A stretch of DNA of 64,000 nucleotides from the NCBI GenBank assembly GCA_024399655.1, contig JAKSNP010000010.1:1-64000 (forward strand). Direction: 5' to 3'. The DNA is from Paludibacteraceae bacterium (GTDB taxonomy: Bacteria > Bacteroidota > Bacteroidia > Bacteroidales > Paludibacteraceae). Positions 43,501 through 50,998 of the stretch are shown here, in pieces. Positions within the stretch are counted from its first letter, which is position 1. Each line of letters starts with the position of its first letter. The translations under genes were made by a program, and so were the position numbers. A model generated the notes under the pieces. That model did no database searches. It had not been told where the DNA came from and saw only the letters and a program-made list of their open reading frames with translations.

Positions 43501-43619
43501 AATTCATCTTTGTTCATTTTGGGTAAAGCCCAAATGCCGAACAGCATCAGAATTCCAAACAAGAAAAACACCATACGATGATTTCTCATGGCACCTAATA
43601 TGTGGTCTCGTTTTCTCAA
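40521..43619 (-). CDS. RND family efflux permease
   Basis: 1032 residues, 12 transmembrane helices in two halves. The N-terminus (MRNHRMVFFLFGILMLFG), the periplasmic PGATAEEVEQQVTKPLE and the proton-relay region LGMIVDDSVIVIDGY are typical of AcrB/HAE1-type pumps. The start is taken as TTG 43619 (TTGA overlap with the adaptor stop). ATG 43589 is the alternative, but the first ten residues look conserved. It exports drugs, bile-like compounds or other toxic molecules; the substrate is not predictable. Confidence 0.93.
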   Translation of the reverse strand: MRKRDHILGAMRNHRMVFFLFGILMLFGIWALPKMNKDEFPQFTIRQGVVAAIYPGATAEEVEQQVTKPLEEFINSYSEVDKSNTYSVTNDGVVYVYVMLRNSVSSMGEAWAKMRAGLGLFKTTTLPPGVLQVVLIDDFGNTSSLLLAVESAQRSPRELEGYAKQLCSRLRTIPETGNLKIMGQQYEEIAVTIDPACLSSYNIDQTQLQASLLLQGFRTLSGTLPTSEALQVSIPYKSEQEIAEQIVWADPIDGSTIRLKDIATIERRYPHPDKYVEYYAYEENEETIEKSSCLIVNIEMVPGHNIVAFGNDVDRELALLKSELPPDIQFHRITDQPKVVNDSVMSFLRDILISIIVVIAVMLLLFPLRTALVASTGVPVCTAICIGLMYLTGIELNTVTLAALIFVLGMIVDDSVIVIDGYTNVLEKGHSRWYSATTSTRQLFLPMTIATCSISGMFFPMTKIITGPLGEFVRLFPFAVAFALGASIFYAAWVTPYLSTQFIRRMQPDEMNTFERLQTRFFSQLQKGYHHILSSCFKKSWVTYILLFGALGIGMYLMTVLNMQLLPKAEREVFAVEIHLREGSSIQETASVADSLAHILTKDKRIKSVTSFIGQASPRFHATYTPQMAASNYAQFIVNTTSSKATAAILKEYTPKCEDHFPNAYVRFKQMDYQAAKNPLEIYVQGDNWDGMQEVADTIKWYMKQQPELQWVHSDFDEYARRIAITLHTDEAFRLGVTETMLSLYLASVTEGAALTTIWENDVKVPVMLYTSGVDSMSIDHLRDLMVPTAYPGVWVPLRQVADCEPAWHHATLVHRNGIRTIAVGADLQGKTSQVAAEKKVKKWIRSQNLKREGVSISYGGLSSINGQMIPQILWSVVAALLVMFVLLLYHFGNVSLALLTLSSAALCIFGAFLGLWIFGLDISITAVLGIVSLIGIIVRNAIMMYEYAEELRKTRHLSTKDAAFEAGVRRMRPVFLTSATTALGVLPMIIAHTSLWMPMGVVICFGTIFTLPLTLTILPVMYWKIFTHKYD

Positions 43620-44641
43620 TTCTTTATAGTTATATCTACTTCTGCTCCTTGATACAGTTTCTGGAAACCGTCAGTTATTACATGGTCACCCTGTTTGAGG
43701 CCGTTTGTTACCAACACCCCTTTATCTACCACTGTGCCGATTGAAATCAAGATTCGCTCGGCTTTTCCGTCTTTTTCTATCCATATAGCAGGACCTTCTT
43801 TCAACATTTCAATACATGCCATAGGAATGAAATAACCGTTCATCCCAGATGATACTAGATATACCTTACCTACCATTCCGGGAAGAAAGGTTTGAGCGGT
43901 TTCTTGACTCACATTGGCATGTATTTCGTATGTATGGGCTATTCGCGAACCGATCAAACCTTTTTCCGTTACTACAATTGGGATGTTCTTCATATCCAAT
44001 GCAGGGACTTCCATGTATCCGTTATCCCCCACTCTGATGTTGGCCACTTCACCTTCTGGAACTTCAAACACGACTTCACATCCCGACTGTCGCAACAGAG
44101 TAATAATAGGTTGACCGGGCAAAATGGTTTGTCCTGTTTGTACATCACATTCTGCCACAATTCCATCCATAGGTGCCGTCAAGCGGCAATCTGATAATGC
44201 TTTTTCTGCCATAGAAGCCATCGATTGAGCCTGTGACAAGCGCGTCTCGGCCTCCACTTTTTGTTGATCGGTCACGCCACCTTCTTTATATACACGCATT
44301 ACGCGCGCATAAGCATCTTCAGCTTGATGCAATGTTGCACGAGCGGATTGGGCCGTATTTACATTTTGTACCGAATCCAATTCTAATAATATTTGCCCAC
44401 GATGAACTTTGTCTCCTCTGCGTACCTTTACACTCGTTATTTGCCCGCCGGTTTGCGCCGTCAAATGCAATGTGTGCGCGTCTTCCAATGTACCCACATA
44501 ACTATGCGTACATACCACAGTATCCGCTATTATCTCTTGAGCGGTTACCGCAATCGGCTTTGTATGGTTTTCTGTCTGGTGTCGGCTACATGAGCTGAAA
44601 CCAATTCCCATCATTAGAATTATTAGAATCTTTTTCGTCAT
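43616..44641 (-). CDS. HlyD/RND periplasmic adaptor lipoprotein
   Basis: 342 residues from ATG 44641 (ATGA overlap with the NUDIX stop). Lipobox FSSC. Barrel-sandwich half-motifs GGQITSVKVRRGDKVHRGQILLELD (read in parts) and LTAPMDGIVAECDVQTGQTI flank a coiled-coil hairpin (about 95-145). It links the RND permease to the TolC channel. Confidence 0.93.
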   Translation of the reverse strand: MTKKILIILMMGIGFSSCSRHQTENHTKPIAVTAQEIIADTVVCTHSYVGTLEDAHTLHLTAQTGGQITSVKVRRGDKVHRGQILLELDSVQNVNTAQSARATLHQAEDAYARVMRVYKEGGVTDQQKVEAETRLSQAQSMASMAEKALSDCRLTAPMDGIVAECDVQTGQTILPGQPIITLLRQSGCEVVFEVPEGEVANIRVGDNGYMEVPALDMKNIPIVVTEKGLIGSRIAHTYEIHANVSQETAQTFLPGMVGKVYLVSSGMNGYFIPMACIEMLKEGPAIWIEKDGKAERILISIGTVVDKGVLVTNGLKQGDHVITDGFQKLYQGAEVDITIKN

Positions 44642-45189
44642 TTCGCAAAATATTTCCACAAGGGTGCCGCATGCAAGGCTTGAATTATTTCACCCTTTTC
44701 CAACAGTTGCTTTACATCATCTTTCGACATTACATGAACACGAATATCTTCGCTTTCTTCTTCATGTGGTTCACTGGTCTTTTCTACGCCTCGTGCCAAA
44801 AAAGTTATACTCAAATTGTCTTGACAAGAAGTATTCGGACATAAAATCATATATTCCTCCCATTCGCCTCCTCCGAAACCGGTTTCTTCGTTCAATTCTC
44901 GTTTGGCAGCCTCTAGCGGACTTTCTCCCGGATCTATCACACCGGCCACTAGTTCATAGGCGGTTACGCCCAAACCGTGACGATATTGATCGTTCATTAC
45001 CAGTTGACCGTCTTTGGTCTCGGCTATTACATTGATCCAGTTGGGATATTCCAACACGAACCACGTCGGGATTCTGTGACCATTTGGAAGTTCCACTTCT
45101 TCCTGTCTCACACTTAGCCATGGACCTATCTTCAGGATATTTTCACTTTTCAGCACCTTCCAGGGACGGTGTACCAAAGGTTCTATCAT
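44638..45189 (-). CDS. NUDIX hydrolase (ADP-ribose pyrophosphatase-like)
   Basis: 183 residues. The Nudix box is complete: GVIDPGESPLEAAKRELNEE followed by TGF. It probably hydrolyses ADP-ribose or a similar nucleoside diphosphate. It overlaps the MATE gene by 47 bases and the adaptor gene by 4. A role in NAD breakdown would fit nadA in the same operon (inference). Confidence 0.9.
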   Translation of the reverse strand: MIEPLVHRPWKVLKSENILKIGPWLSVRQEEVELPNGHRIPTWFVLEYPNWINVIAETKDGQLVMNDQYRHGLGVTAYELVAGVIDPGESPLEAAKRELNEETGFGGGEWEEYMILCPNTSCQDNLSITFLARGVEKTSEPHEEESEDIRVHVMSKDDVKQLLEKGEIIQALHAAPLWKYFAK

Positions 45190-46471
45190 ACAAATTTCTC
45201 CATTTTATTTGCAAATAAACTACACGTGCTCCCAAATGAGCAAAATATGCCAAATAAAGAGCTTGCATTCCCCATCGATTATGTAACAACAAATAGCATA
45301 CCACAAAAGCGATTGCTGCCCATATCATAGCGTTTCGGATTTCGTTTCCGGCTGTTGCCCCAACATATACGCCATCCCACATAAAAGCCAACGTGGATAT
45401 CAATGGCATACCGATCAACCAACCCATATATTTCCCGCATGATGAAAGCACATCTGTATTGTCCGTCATCAGTCGGATGAATTGATTGCCGCTCAACCAA
45501 TATATCAAGGTAAAGAGCGCCCCCACACCTAACGACCAGACAAACAATACTTTTACGGCTGTCTTTACCTTGGATGACTGTCTTTCTCCGATATATCTGC
45601 CCACTAATGCCTCGCCTGCATATGCAAAACCGTCAACAAAGTACGAAAACAGCATGAATAATTTCATCAGTATGCTTGAGATAGCCAATTCCACATCCCC
45701 ATAAACGGCAGCCAATGCGGTAAAACCTACATATACCACCATAAAACAAAACGACCGCACGAACAGATTGCCGTTCAATACCAGCAGACGCTTCATTCCG
45801 GCTATGTCTTTCACGACATCAGGAATCTGACTGCATGCTATAGTTTTACGATATTTTCCCACTAAAATTCCAACAGCCACCAACAAACCCGTAGTTTGCG
45901 CGATTACCGTACCATGAGCAACCCCTACAGCTCCCAAAGGAGTGTAGATGGCCAACACATACGAAACCACCATATTCACCACATTCACCACGATATCAAT
46001 CACCATTGGCGAAATCGTATCTTGCATACCGATAAACCAGCCCTTAAACGCCATCAGACTCAAAGTTGCTGGAGCGGCCCATATTCTTACAAAGAAATAG
46101 CGCTTGGCAAAATCCGCCACTTCTGGCGAACAGGGGACACAAGCCAATACGGCTGTTACAAATATCCATTGTATAGCCCAAATCAACACCGTAGCGGCAA
46201 GCGCTATCGTCAAGGCCTGTATCAGTAGTTTCGAGCACTCGTCTTTGTCATTACGGCCGAATGCCTGTGCCGTCATTCCGCTTGTTCCTACACGCAGAAA
46301 ACCGAAATTCCAATATAGCAGGTCAAATAGCATCGTTCCGATGGCAATTCCACCGATATCGACAGCGTCTGCCACATGCCCGACTATAGCTGTATCCACC
46401 AATCCCACCAAGGGAATAGTGATGTTTGCCAAGATGCTGGGCAATGCCAGTTTCAATACCTGTTTATGCAT
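45143..46471 (-). CDS. MATE family multidrug exporter
   Basis: 442 residues from ATG 46471; an upstream in-frame TTG lies in mnmA. Twelve hydrophobic helices. LALPSILANITIPLVGLVDTAIVG is the family start, and RVGTSGMTAQAFGRND the first cytoplasmic loop. It is probably an Na+- or H+-driven exporter, close to the DinF-type group. It is followed by the NUDIX gene with overlap. Confidence 0.9.
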   Translation of the reverse strand: MHKQVLKLALPSILANITIPLVGLVDTAIVGHVADAVDIGGIAIGTMLFDLLYWNFGFLRVGTSGMTAQAFGRNDKDECSKLLIQALTIALAATVLIWAIQWIFVTAVLACVPCSPEVADFAKRYFFVRIWAAPATLSLMAFKGWFIGMQDTISPMVIDIVVNVVNMVVSYVLAIYTPLGAVGVAHGTVIAQTTGLLVAVGILVGKYRKTIACSQIPDVVKDIAGMKRLLVLNGNLFVRSFCFMVVYVGFTALAAVYGDVELAISSILMKLFMLFSYFVDGFAYAGEALVGRYIGERQSSKVKTAVKVLFVWSLGVGALFTLIYWLSGNQFIRLMTDNTDVLSSCGKYMGWLIGMPLISTLAFMWDGVYVGATAGNEIRNAMIWAAIAFVVCYLLLHNRWGMQALYLAYFAHLGARVVYLQIKWRNLYDRTFGTPSLEGAEK

Positions 46472-46475
46472 TTTC

Positions 46476-47486
46476 TCAACCTTCAATGATTCCTCCTCCT
46501 ACCAGCAGGTCATCTTGATAGATTACTGCCGATTGTCCGGGCGTTACTGCCCATACGTTTTCATCAAACAGCAAAGTCCCGTTATCATAATATGCTGGGG
46601 TCGGTTTGCTTCTGTATCGGATCTGAGCCATCACGGGTTTGGCGCTATCGCCTCTGAACACGACATCTCGCAATCTTACTGATTTCGTATTCAAATCATC
46701 ATGCGCACCCAGTTCTACTACATTATTTTCCGCATCAATACGCGTTACAAATGCCGGAGTGCCCAAGGCTATACCCAAACCCTTCCGTTGACCGATGGTA
46801 TAATTGGCATATCCTATATGATGACCAACCACTTTTCCGCTCTTGTCCACATAATCACCCTTTTGTTCGGGCAACTGAAGAAAAGTTCGGTAATCGTCTT
46901 TTATGAAACATATATCTTGACTTTCGGATTGTTGCGCCATAGTGGCGTAACCCTTGCTTGACAGATAATTTCTCACTTCAGGCTTGGTCATATCACCTAA
47001 CGGAAACAGAATTCTTTTAATCTGGTCCGAATCCAGACGCCATAGAAAATATGTCTGATCTTTATGTTCGTCTTTTGCACGTTGCAGATATTCATGTCGG
47101 AATATCCGGGCATAATGTCCCGTTGCGATATACGCGCAACCCAATTTATCGGCCTCTTGCAATAGTTGTCCGAATTTTATCTGTTTGTTGCATAACACAC
47201 ACGGATTGGGTGTCCTACCGGCCAAATATTCTTCTTTGAAATACGAAACGATTTCACGGTCGAACACTTCGTCATAGTCCAACAAATGATGTTCTATCCC
47301 CAGATTACGAGCCAGATCCACAGCGGATTGGAGATTTTTTTCGGATGTGTATCGGGTTTTGAATGTACATGCCACCACTTGGTAGCCCTGCTCCATCAAG
47401 AGCAGGGCTGCAGCAGTAGAATCCACTCCGCCCGATAGGGCAAGTAATATTTTTGTTTGTTGTCGGTCCAAGTCTTTTAACTCCAC
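46476..47486 (-). CDS. mnmA: tRNA-specific 2-thiouridylase
   Basis: 336 residues. PP-loop LALSGGVDSTAAA, the catalytic cysteine in TPNPCVLCNKQIKF and the second cysteine in QSESQDICFI are present. It puts sulfur on U34 of Lys, Glu and Gln tRNAs. The start is GTG at 47486, overlapping the nadA stop by 10 bases. Confidence 0.94.
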   Translation of the reverse strand: MELKDLDRQQTKILLALSGGVDSTAAALLLMEQGYQVVACTFKTRYTSEKNLQSAVDLARNLGIEHHLLDYDEVFDREIVSYFKEEYLAGRTPNPCVLCNKQIKFGQLLQEADKLGCAYIATGHYARIFRHEYLQRAKDEHKDQTYFLWRLDSDQIKRILFPLGDMTKPEVRNYLSSKGYATMAQQSESQDICFIKDDYRTFLQLPEQKGDYVDKSGKVVGHHIGYANYTIGQRKGLGIALGTPAFVTRIDAENNVVELGAHDDLNTKSVRLRDVVFRGDSAKPVMAQIRYRSKPTPAYYDNGTLLFDENVWAVTPGQSAVIYQDDLLVGGGIIEG

Positions 47487-48376
47487 TCAAGCATTTTCTT
47501 TATTGGAAGTACGGCTTTTTCCGCCAACTCAGGTTCCACACGAACCACTGGTGTTTCGTCGCGCAAACAGTCGCGAAGTTTTTCTAAAGTCACCTGACGC
47601 ATGTATTCGCATCGGTTCTCCTCCGCAATCAATTCTACATCGGGGCATGACTTTCGCATCTCATACAAGATGCCGGGCTCCGTACAGATGATAAATTGCT
47701 TGTATTCGGCGTGACCTTTTACGAAATTCAACAAAGCGGCGGTTGACCCTACCACATTGGCTTGATCAAGGATATCTTTCTTGCATTCGGGATGAGCCAA
47801 TACGGGAGCGTTAGGATATTGCTGACGGAGAGCTTGCAACTTTTCGGCAGAAAAACGGGAATGTACATGACAGCAACCATTCCAAAGTTCCATCTCCCTA
47901 CCCGTTTCTTCCATAATATATCGACCGAGATTTTGGTCCGGACCGAAAAGAATCTTGTCCTCTTTGGGCAAACGGCGGACAATCTTGAGTGCATTACTGC
48001 TGGTTACAACTATATCCGTCAATGCCTTCACTGCAGCAGATGTATTGACATAACTTACCACCTTATATTCCGGATGTTCTTCTTTCCAACGCTTTAAATC
48101 AGCGGCCTGGCAACTGTCTGCCAGCGAACAACCTGCTGTTGCGTCCGGAATCAGCACTTTACGGGTTGGGCACAAAATGGCAGCTGTTTCTGCCATGAAA
48201 TGAACACCGCACATAACGATTATATCGGCTTGGGTCATTTGAGCCTGTTGCGCTAAGGCAAGGCTGTCCCCTATTATGTCGGCCACATCCTGAATTTCGG
48301 GACGCTGATAATAGTGAGCAAGTATAACCGCATTCTTCTGACGGCACAACTCGCGGATTTCTTCTTGAATGGTCAT
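47477..48376 (-). CDS. nadA: quinolinate synthase
   Basis: 299 residues. Family blocks are NAVILAHYYQRPEIQDVADI, VMCGVHFMAETA (first Fe-S Cys), WNGCCHVHSRFS (second) and ICTEPGI (third), which hold the 4Fe-4S cluster. It condenses iminoaspartate with DHAP, an early step of NAD synthesis. It starts 2 bases after the lpdA stop. nadB and nadC are not in this window. Confidence 0.95.
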   Translation of the reverse strand: MTIQEEIRELCRQKNAVILAHYYQRPEIQDVADIIGDSLALAQQAQMTQADIIVMCGVHFMAETAAILCPTRKVLIPDATAGCSLADSCQAADLKRWKEEHPEYKVVSYVNTSAAVKALTDIVVTSSNALKIVRRLPKEDKILFGPDQNLGRYIMEETGREMELWNGCCHVHSRFSAEKLQALRQQYPNAPVLAHPECKKDILDQANVVGSTAALLNFVKGHAEYKQFIICTEPGILYEMRKSCPDVELIAEENRCEYMRQVTLEKLRDCLRDETPVVRVEPELAEKAVLPIKKMLEWS

Positions 48377-48378
48377 AA

Positions 48379-49710
48379 TTACAAGATTTCTTTCAAAATT
48401 TCGCTTACGGTTGGATGAGGGAATACCACTTGTTGGAATTCAGGAACCGTATATCCCATTCTTACAGCGAAACTGGCGGCTGCAATAAATTCCGAACACG
48501 GGTTGCCGATCATGTGAACACCCATCACACTTTGAGTCTTCTTGTCAATAAGCATCTTGCACATGCCGGTTTCTCCCTCGTTTTCTGCCACGAAACGGCC
48601 GGAGAAAGTCATAGGAATCTTTCTTACTTCGCAATCCATCACATCTTCGGTAATGCCTACGGAAGCGATTTCCGGATTGGTGTATACTACTGAAGGAATT
48701 GCATTATAGGCGATGCGTTGAACCGGAATCTGTTTCAACATTCTGTCTACGGCCACTTCTGCCTGTCGACTGGCTACATGAGCCAACATGATTTTGTTGG
48801 TAACATCACCGGCGGCATATACATTGCTCAGATTGGTTTTCATAAAGTCATCCACCACGATACCGCGGTTGATTTCCAAATCGGTCAGAGCTTCCAAACC
48901 GGCAAGATTGGCGCGACGACCTACCGATATCAAAATATGTTCGGCTTCCAAGGTGATAGCGTCTCCTTCTTCGGGTTGGGCTGTCACTTTATTGCCTTCC
49001 AACGACATCACCTTCGTGCTGGTCAGAATCTTGATTCCGGCTTTCTCGTATTTCTCACGCAAAATACCTACTATATCCTGATCCAGATTCGGCAGAATCT
49101 TCGGCATAGCCTCAATTACGGTTACATGAACGCCCAGCTCGTGATATAATGTCGCGAACTCCATTCCGATCACACCGCCACCTACAATAATCATGGATTG
49201 AGGCAATTCGGTTGCTGCCAAAGCGGCGGTCGAATCCCATACAGCTGCATTGTCTTTCACGCCGGGAATCGGGGGAACGAAATTGGTTGAACCTGTGCAT
49301 ATCAGCAGATTTTCTGCTTCATATTGTTCTCCGTTGCAGGTCATTACCACTTTCTCATCCGTACGGCTTACCACACTCGCCTGACCCGTGATTACGGTAC
49401 AATGCTCATTGTTCAGTTTCTGTTTGATGCCAGCCACCAACTTGCGAACGATTTTCTGTTTGCGTTGAGCGATCTTTGCATAATCAAAAGATACATTTTC
49501 TGCTTTTACACCATATTTGTCTGCATGAGTAGCATTATAATACTGTTTGGCGCTATAGAGCAAAGTTTTGGTCGGGATACATCCTACATTCAGACAGGTT
49601 CCGCCTAATGCGGTTTGCTCAAAAATCACTACTTCCATTCCGGCTTTTGAAGCCTTTTCTGCGGCAGTGTAACCGGCAGGTCCACCACCAAGAATTGCTA
49701 AATTGTACAT
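48379..49710 (-). CDS. lpdA: dihydrolipoyl dehydrogenase
   Basis: 443 residues. FAD-binding AILGGGPAGYTAA, redox disulphide GGTCLNVGCIPTK, NAD-binding IIVGGGVIGMEFA and the C-terminal HPTVSE with the active His-Glu. It reoxidises lipoamide. No 2-oxoacid dehydrogenase or glycine-cleavage genes lie nearby, so its partner is elsewhere. Confidence 0.93.
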   Translation of the reverse strand: MYNLAILGGGPAGYTAAEKASKAGMEVVIFEQTALGGTCLNVGCIPTKTLLYSAKQYYNATHADKYGVKAENVSFDYAKIAQRKQKIVRKLVAGIKQKLNNEHCTVITGQASVVSRTDEKVVMTCNGEQYEAENLLICTGSTNFVPPIPGVKDNAAVWDSTAALAATELPQSMIIVGGGVIGMEFATLYHELGVHVTVIEAMPKILPNLDQDIVGILREKYEKAGIKILTSTKVMSLEGNKVTAQPEEGDAITLEAEHILISVGRRANLAGLEALTDLEINRGIVVDDFMKTNLSNVYAAGDVTNKIMLAHVASRQAEVAVDRMLKQIPVQRIAYNAIPSVVYTNPEIASVGITEDVMDCEVRKIPMTFSGRFVAENEGETGMCKMLIDKKTQSVMGVHMIGNPCSEFIAAASFAVRMGYTVPEFQQVVFPHPTVSEILKEIL

Positions 49711-49725
49711 ATCGTTTTATTTTAG

Positions 49726-50202
49726 TTATTTATTGTCTTCTTGTTCATTCAGACTTTTAAGAAAAATTCGCGTGGTGTTTCCTACGATTTCCACACATGG
49801 ACGTTTTCTGTAATATTCTGCAGTTCGGGCTTCTGGTTTCGGACCGTCGGCCTTCAACGCAGTCAATTCCGCACAACTGATGGCGCCGTGTTCTTGACGA
49901 AACGCCTCCAATAAATGCTGTACACGGGCATAATTGGCACCTTTTCCTTCCATATCGCCTGCGATGCAACAACCGCTATTCATACCTTCCAACAGCACCA
50001 TGCCACATACTGCCCCACATGTCAGACGCATTCTTCCGATACCGCCGCCGAAACCGGCACCTATCTTCAAAGCCAACTCCTCATTGTCAATACCATATAT
50101 ATCCGCACATGCGGCCACTACAGATTGCGCGCAGTTGAATCCTTGTTTGAAGTAGCCTTGAGCTTTCTCCACACGACGGTCTATTTCGTTGTCACTAATC
50201 AT
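49726..50202 (-). CDS. C_GCAxxG_C_C family redox-type protein
   Basis: 158 residues. GFNCAQSVVAACADIYG is the CA-type start of the family, followed by GAGFGGGIGRMRLTCGAVCGMVLLEG and a late ISCAELT. The conserved cysteines suggest a metal or redox site; the function is unknown. It leads an operon of about 11 kb and has a 240-base leader. Confidence 0.85.
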   Translation of the reverse strand: MISDNEIDRRVEKAQGYFKQGFNCAQSVVAACADIYGIDNEELALKIGAGFGGGIGRMRLTCGAVCGMVLLEGMNSGCCIAGDMEGKGANYARVQHLLEAFRQEHGAISCAELTALKADGPKPEARTAEYYRKRPCVEIVGNTTRIFLKSLNEQEDNK

Positions 50203-50269
50203 AATTCTTTACATTTTCTTCCTTTTGTCAATTTCCGTTGAACGGTCATTCTTTCACCTGTTTTTGTCG

Positions 50270-50310
50270 AGACCTAACCGAGAGTCGACCGACAGTCGTT
50301 CGGCACTTTT
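50270..50310 (-). promoter_or_regulatory. leader element with GACTGTCGG-type repeats
   Basis: Read in the direction of the operon (minus strand), the leader contains GACTGTCGGTC followed by GACTCTCGGTT and AGGTCTCG, an 11-base period of the same word found three times in the M16 leader at 5284-5314. Both lie in long 5' leaders, in the sense direction. Flanking stems are less clear here. Confidence 0.4.
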
Positions 50311-50447
50311 TCGGCTTGTTTATTGCCGATTTACAATGTCTGACGATGCCTTTATTTATCCAATTGACAAATCAGCCGAGTGCAATCAAATAACTTTGTT
50401 ATTTTCCGTTACCCCCATGCACCAGTCGCTTTTTTCCAATTAGCCTG

Positions 50448-50479
50448 CAAAATTACACATTTTTTTTGTTATATGCAAA
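50448..50479 (-). promoter_or_regulatory. promoter of the C_GCAxxG-lpdA-nadA-mnmA operon
   Basis: On the minus strand, TTTG (50476-50479) and TAATTTTG (50448-50455) are 20 bases apart. Confidence 0.8.
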
Positions 50480-50547
50480 TTTTTTTGGCTTACTAATGCA
50501 TTTTTGTCCCGTTCTTTTCGATTACCGCTCAAAATCTTCCTTTCAAA

Positions 50548-50579
50548 TTTGCATAGTCAAAAAAAAAATCGTAACTTTG
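50548..50579 (+). promoter_or_regulatory. promoter of the small lipoprotein/amidase/rlmD operon
   Basis: TTTG (50548-50551) and TAACTTTG (50572-50579) are 20 bases apart. Confidence 0.8.
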
Positions 50580-50614
50580 CAGGCTGAATCGTTTTTATTT
50601 AATTTATTCATAAT

Positions 50615-50983
50615 ATGAAAAAAATCATCTTTATCCTTTTTGTGGCGTGCGCAACCGTTTCTTGTATCCCTGAAATCGACCAGAACCCGATTGTTTCTCA
50701 CGCCTTTTCCGTAACTCAAGATAGCCTGATGAGAGAGTTCTATTTCCACACGGATAGCACTTGTACTGAAACTACCGTAAATTATGCGTCGGACAACGAG
50801 ATGAAACTGTTCCACTACACATATCAACTCATCTCACCTACCGAAGCTGACCTTTATTGCGATAGCACTTCAGAATGGGCCGACCAACAAAAAGGAAAAT
50901 TCTACGACAAGGCTGTCTACAGCGCAGCTGACAAAACCCTTACATTCAGAGATTCACAAATCGTGCTCAAACGCAACAACTAA
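50615..50983 (+). CDS. small hypothetical lipoprotein
   Basis: 122 residues. The signal ends in ATVSC (lipobox). The mature protein is short and acidic, with no recognised domain. It lies 15 bases before the amidase-like gene and probably shares its transcript. Confidence 0.7.
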   Translation: MKKIIFILFVACATVSCIPEIDQNPIVSHAFSVTQDSLMREFYFHTDSTCTETTVNYASDNEMKLFHYTYQLISPTEADLYCDSTSEWADQQKGKFYDKAVYSAADKTLTFRDSQIVLKRNN

Positions 50984-50998
50984 TCGGCTTTCTGCTGA

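Larger units (their letters stand above)
50203..50614. other. divergent intergenic region with long leader
   Basis: 412 bases without a gene. It holds two divergent promoters (50448-50479 minus, 50548-50579 plus), the long leader of the minus operon and a repeat element in that leader (50270-50310). Confidence 0.7.
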
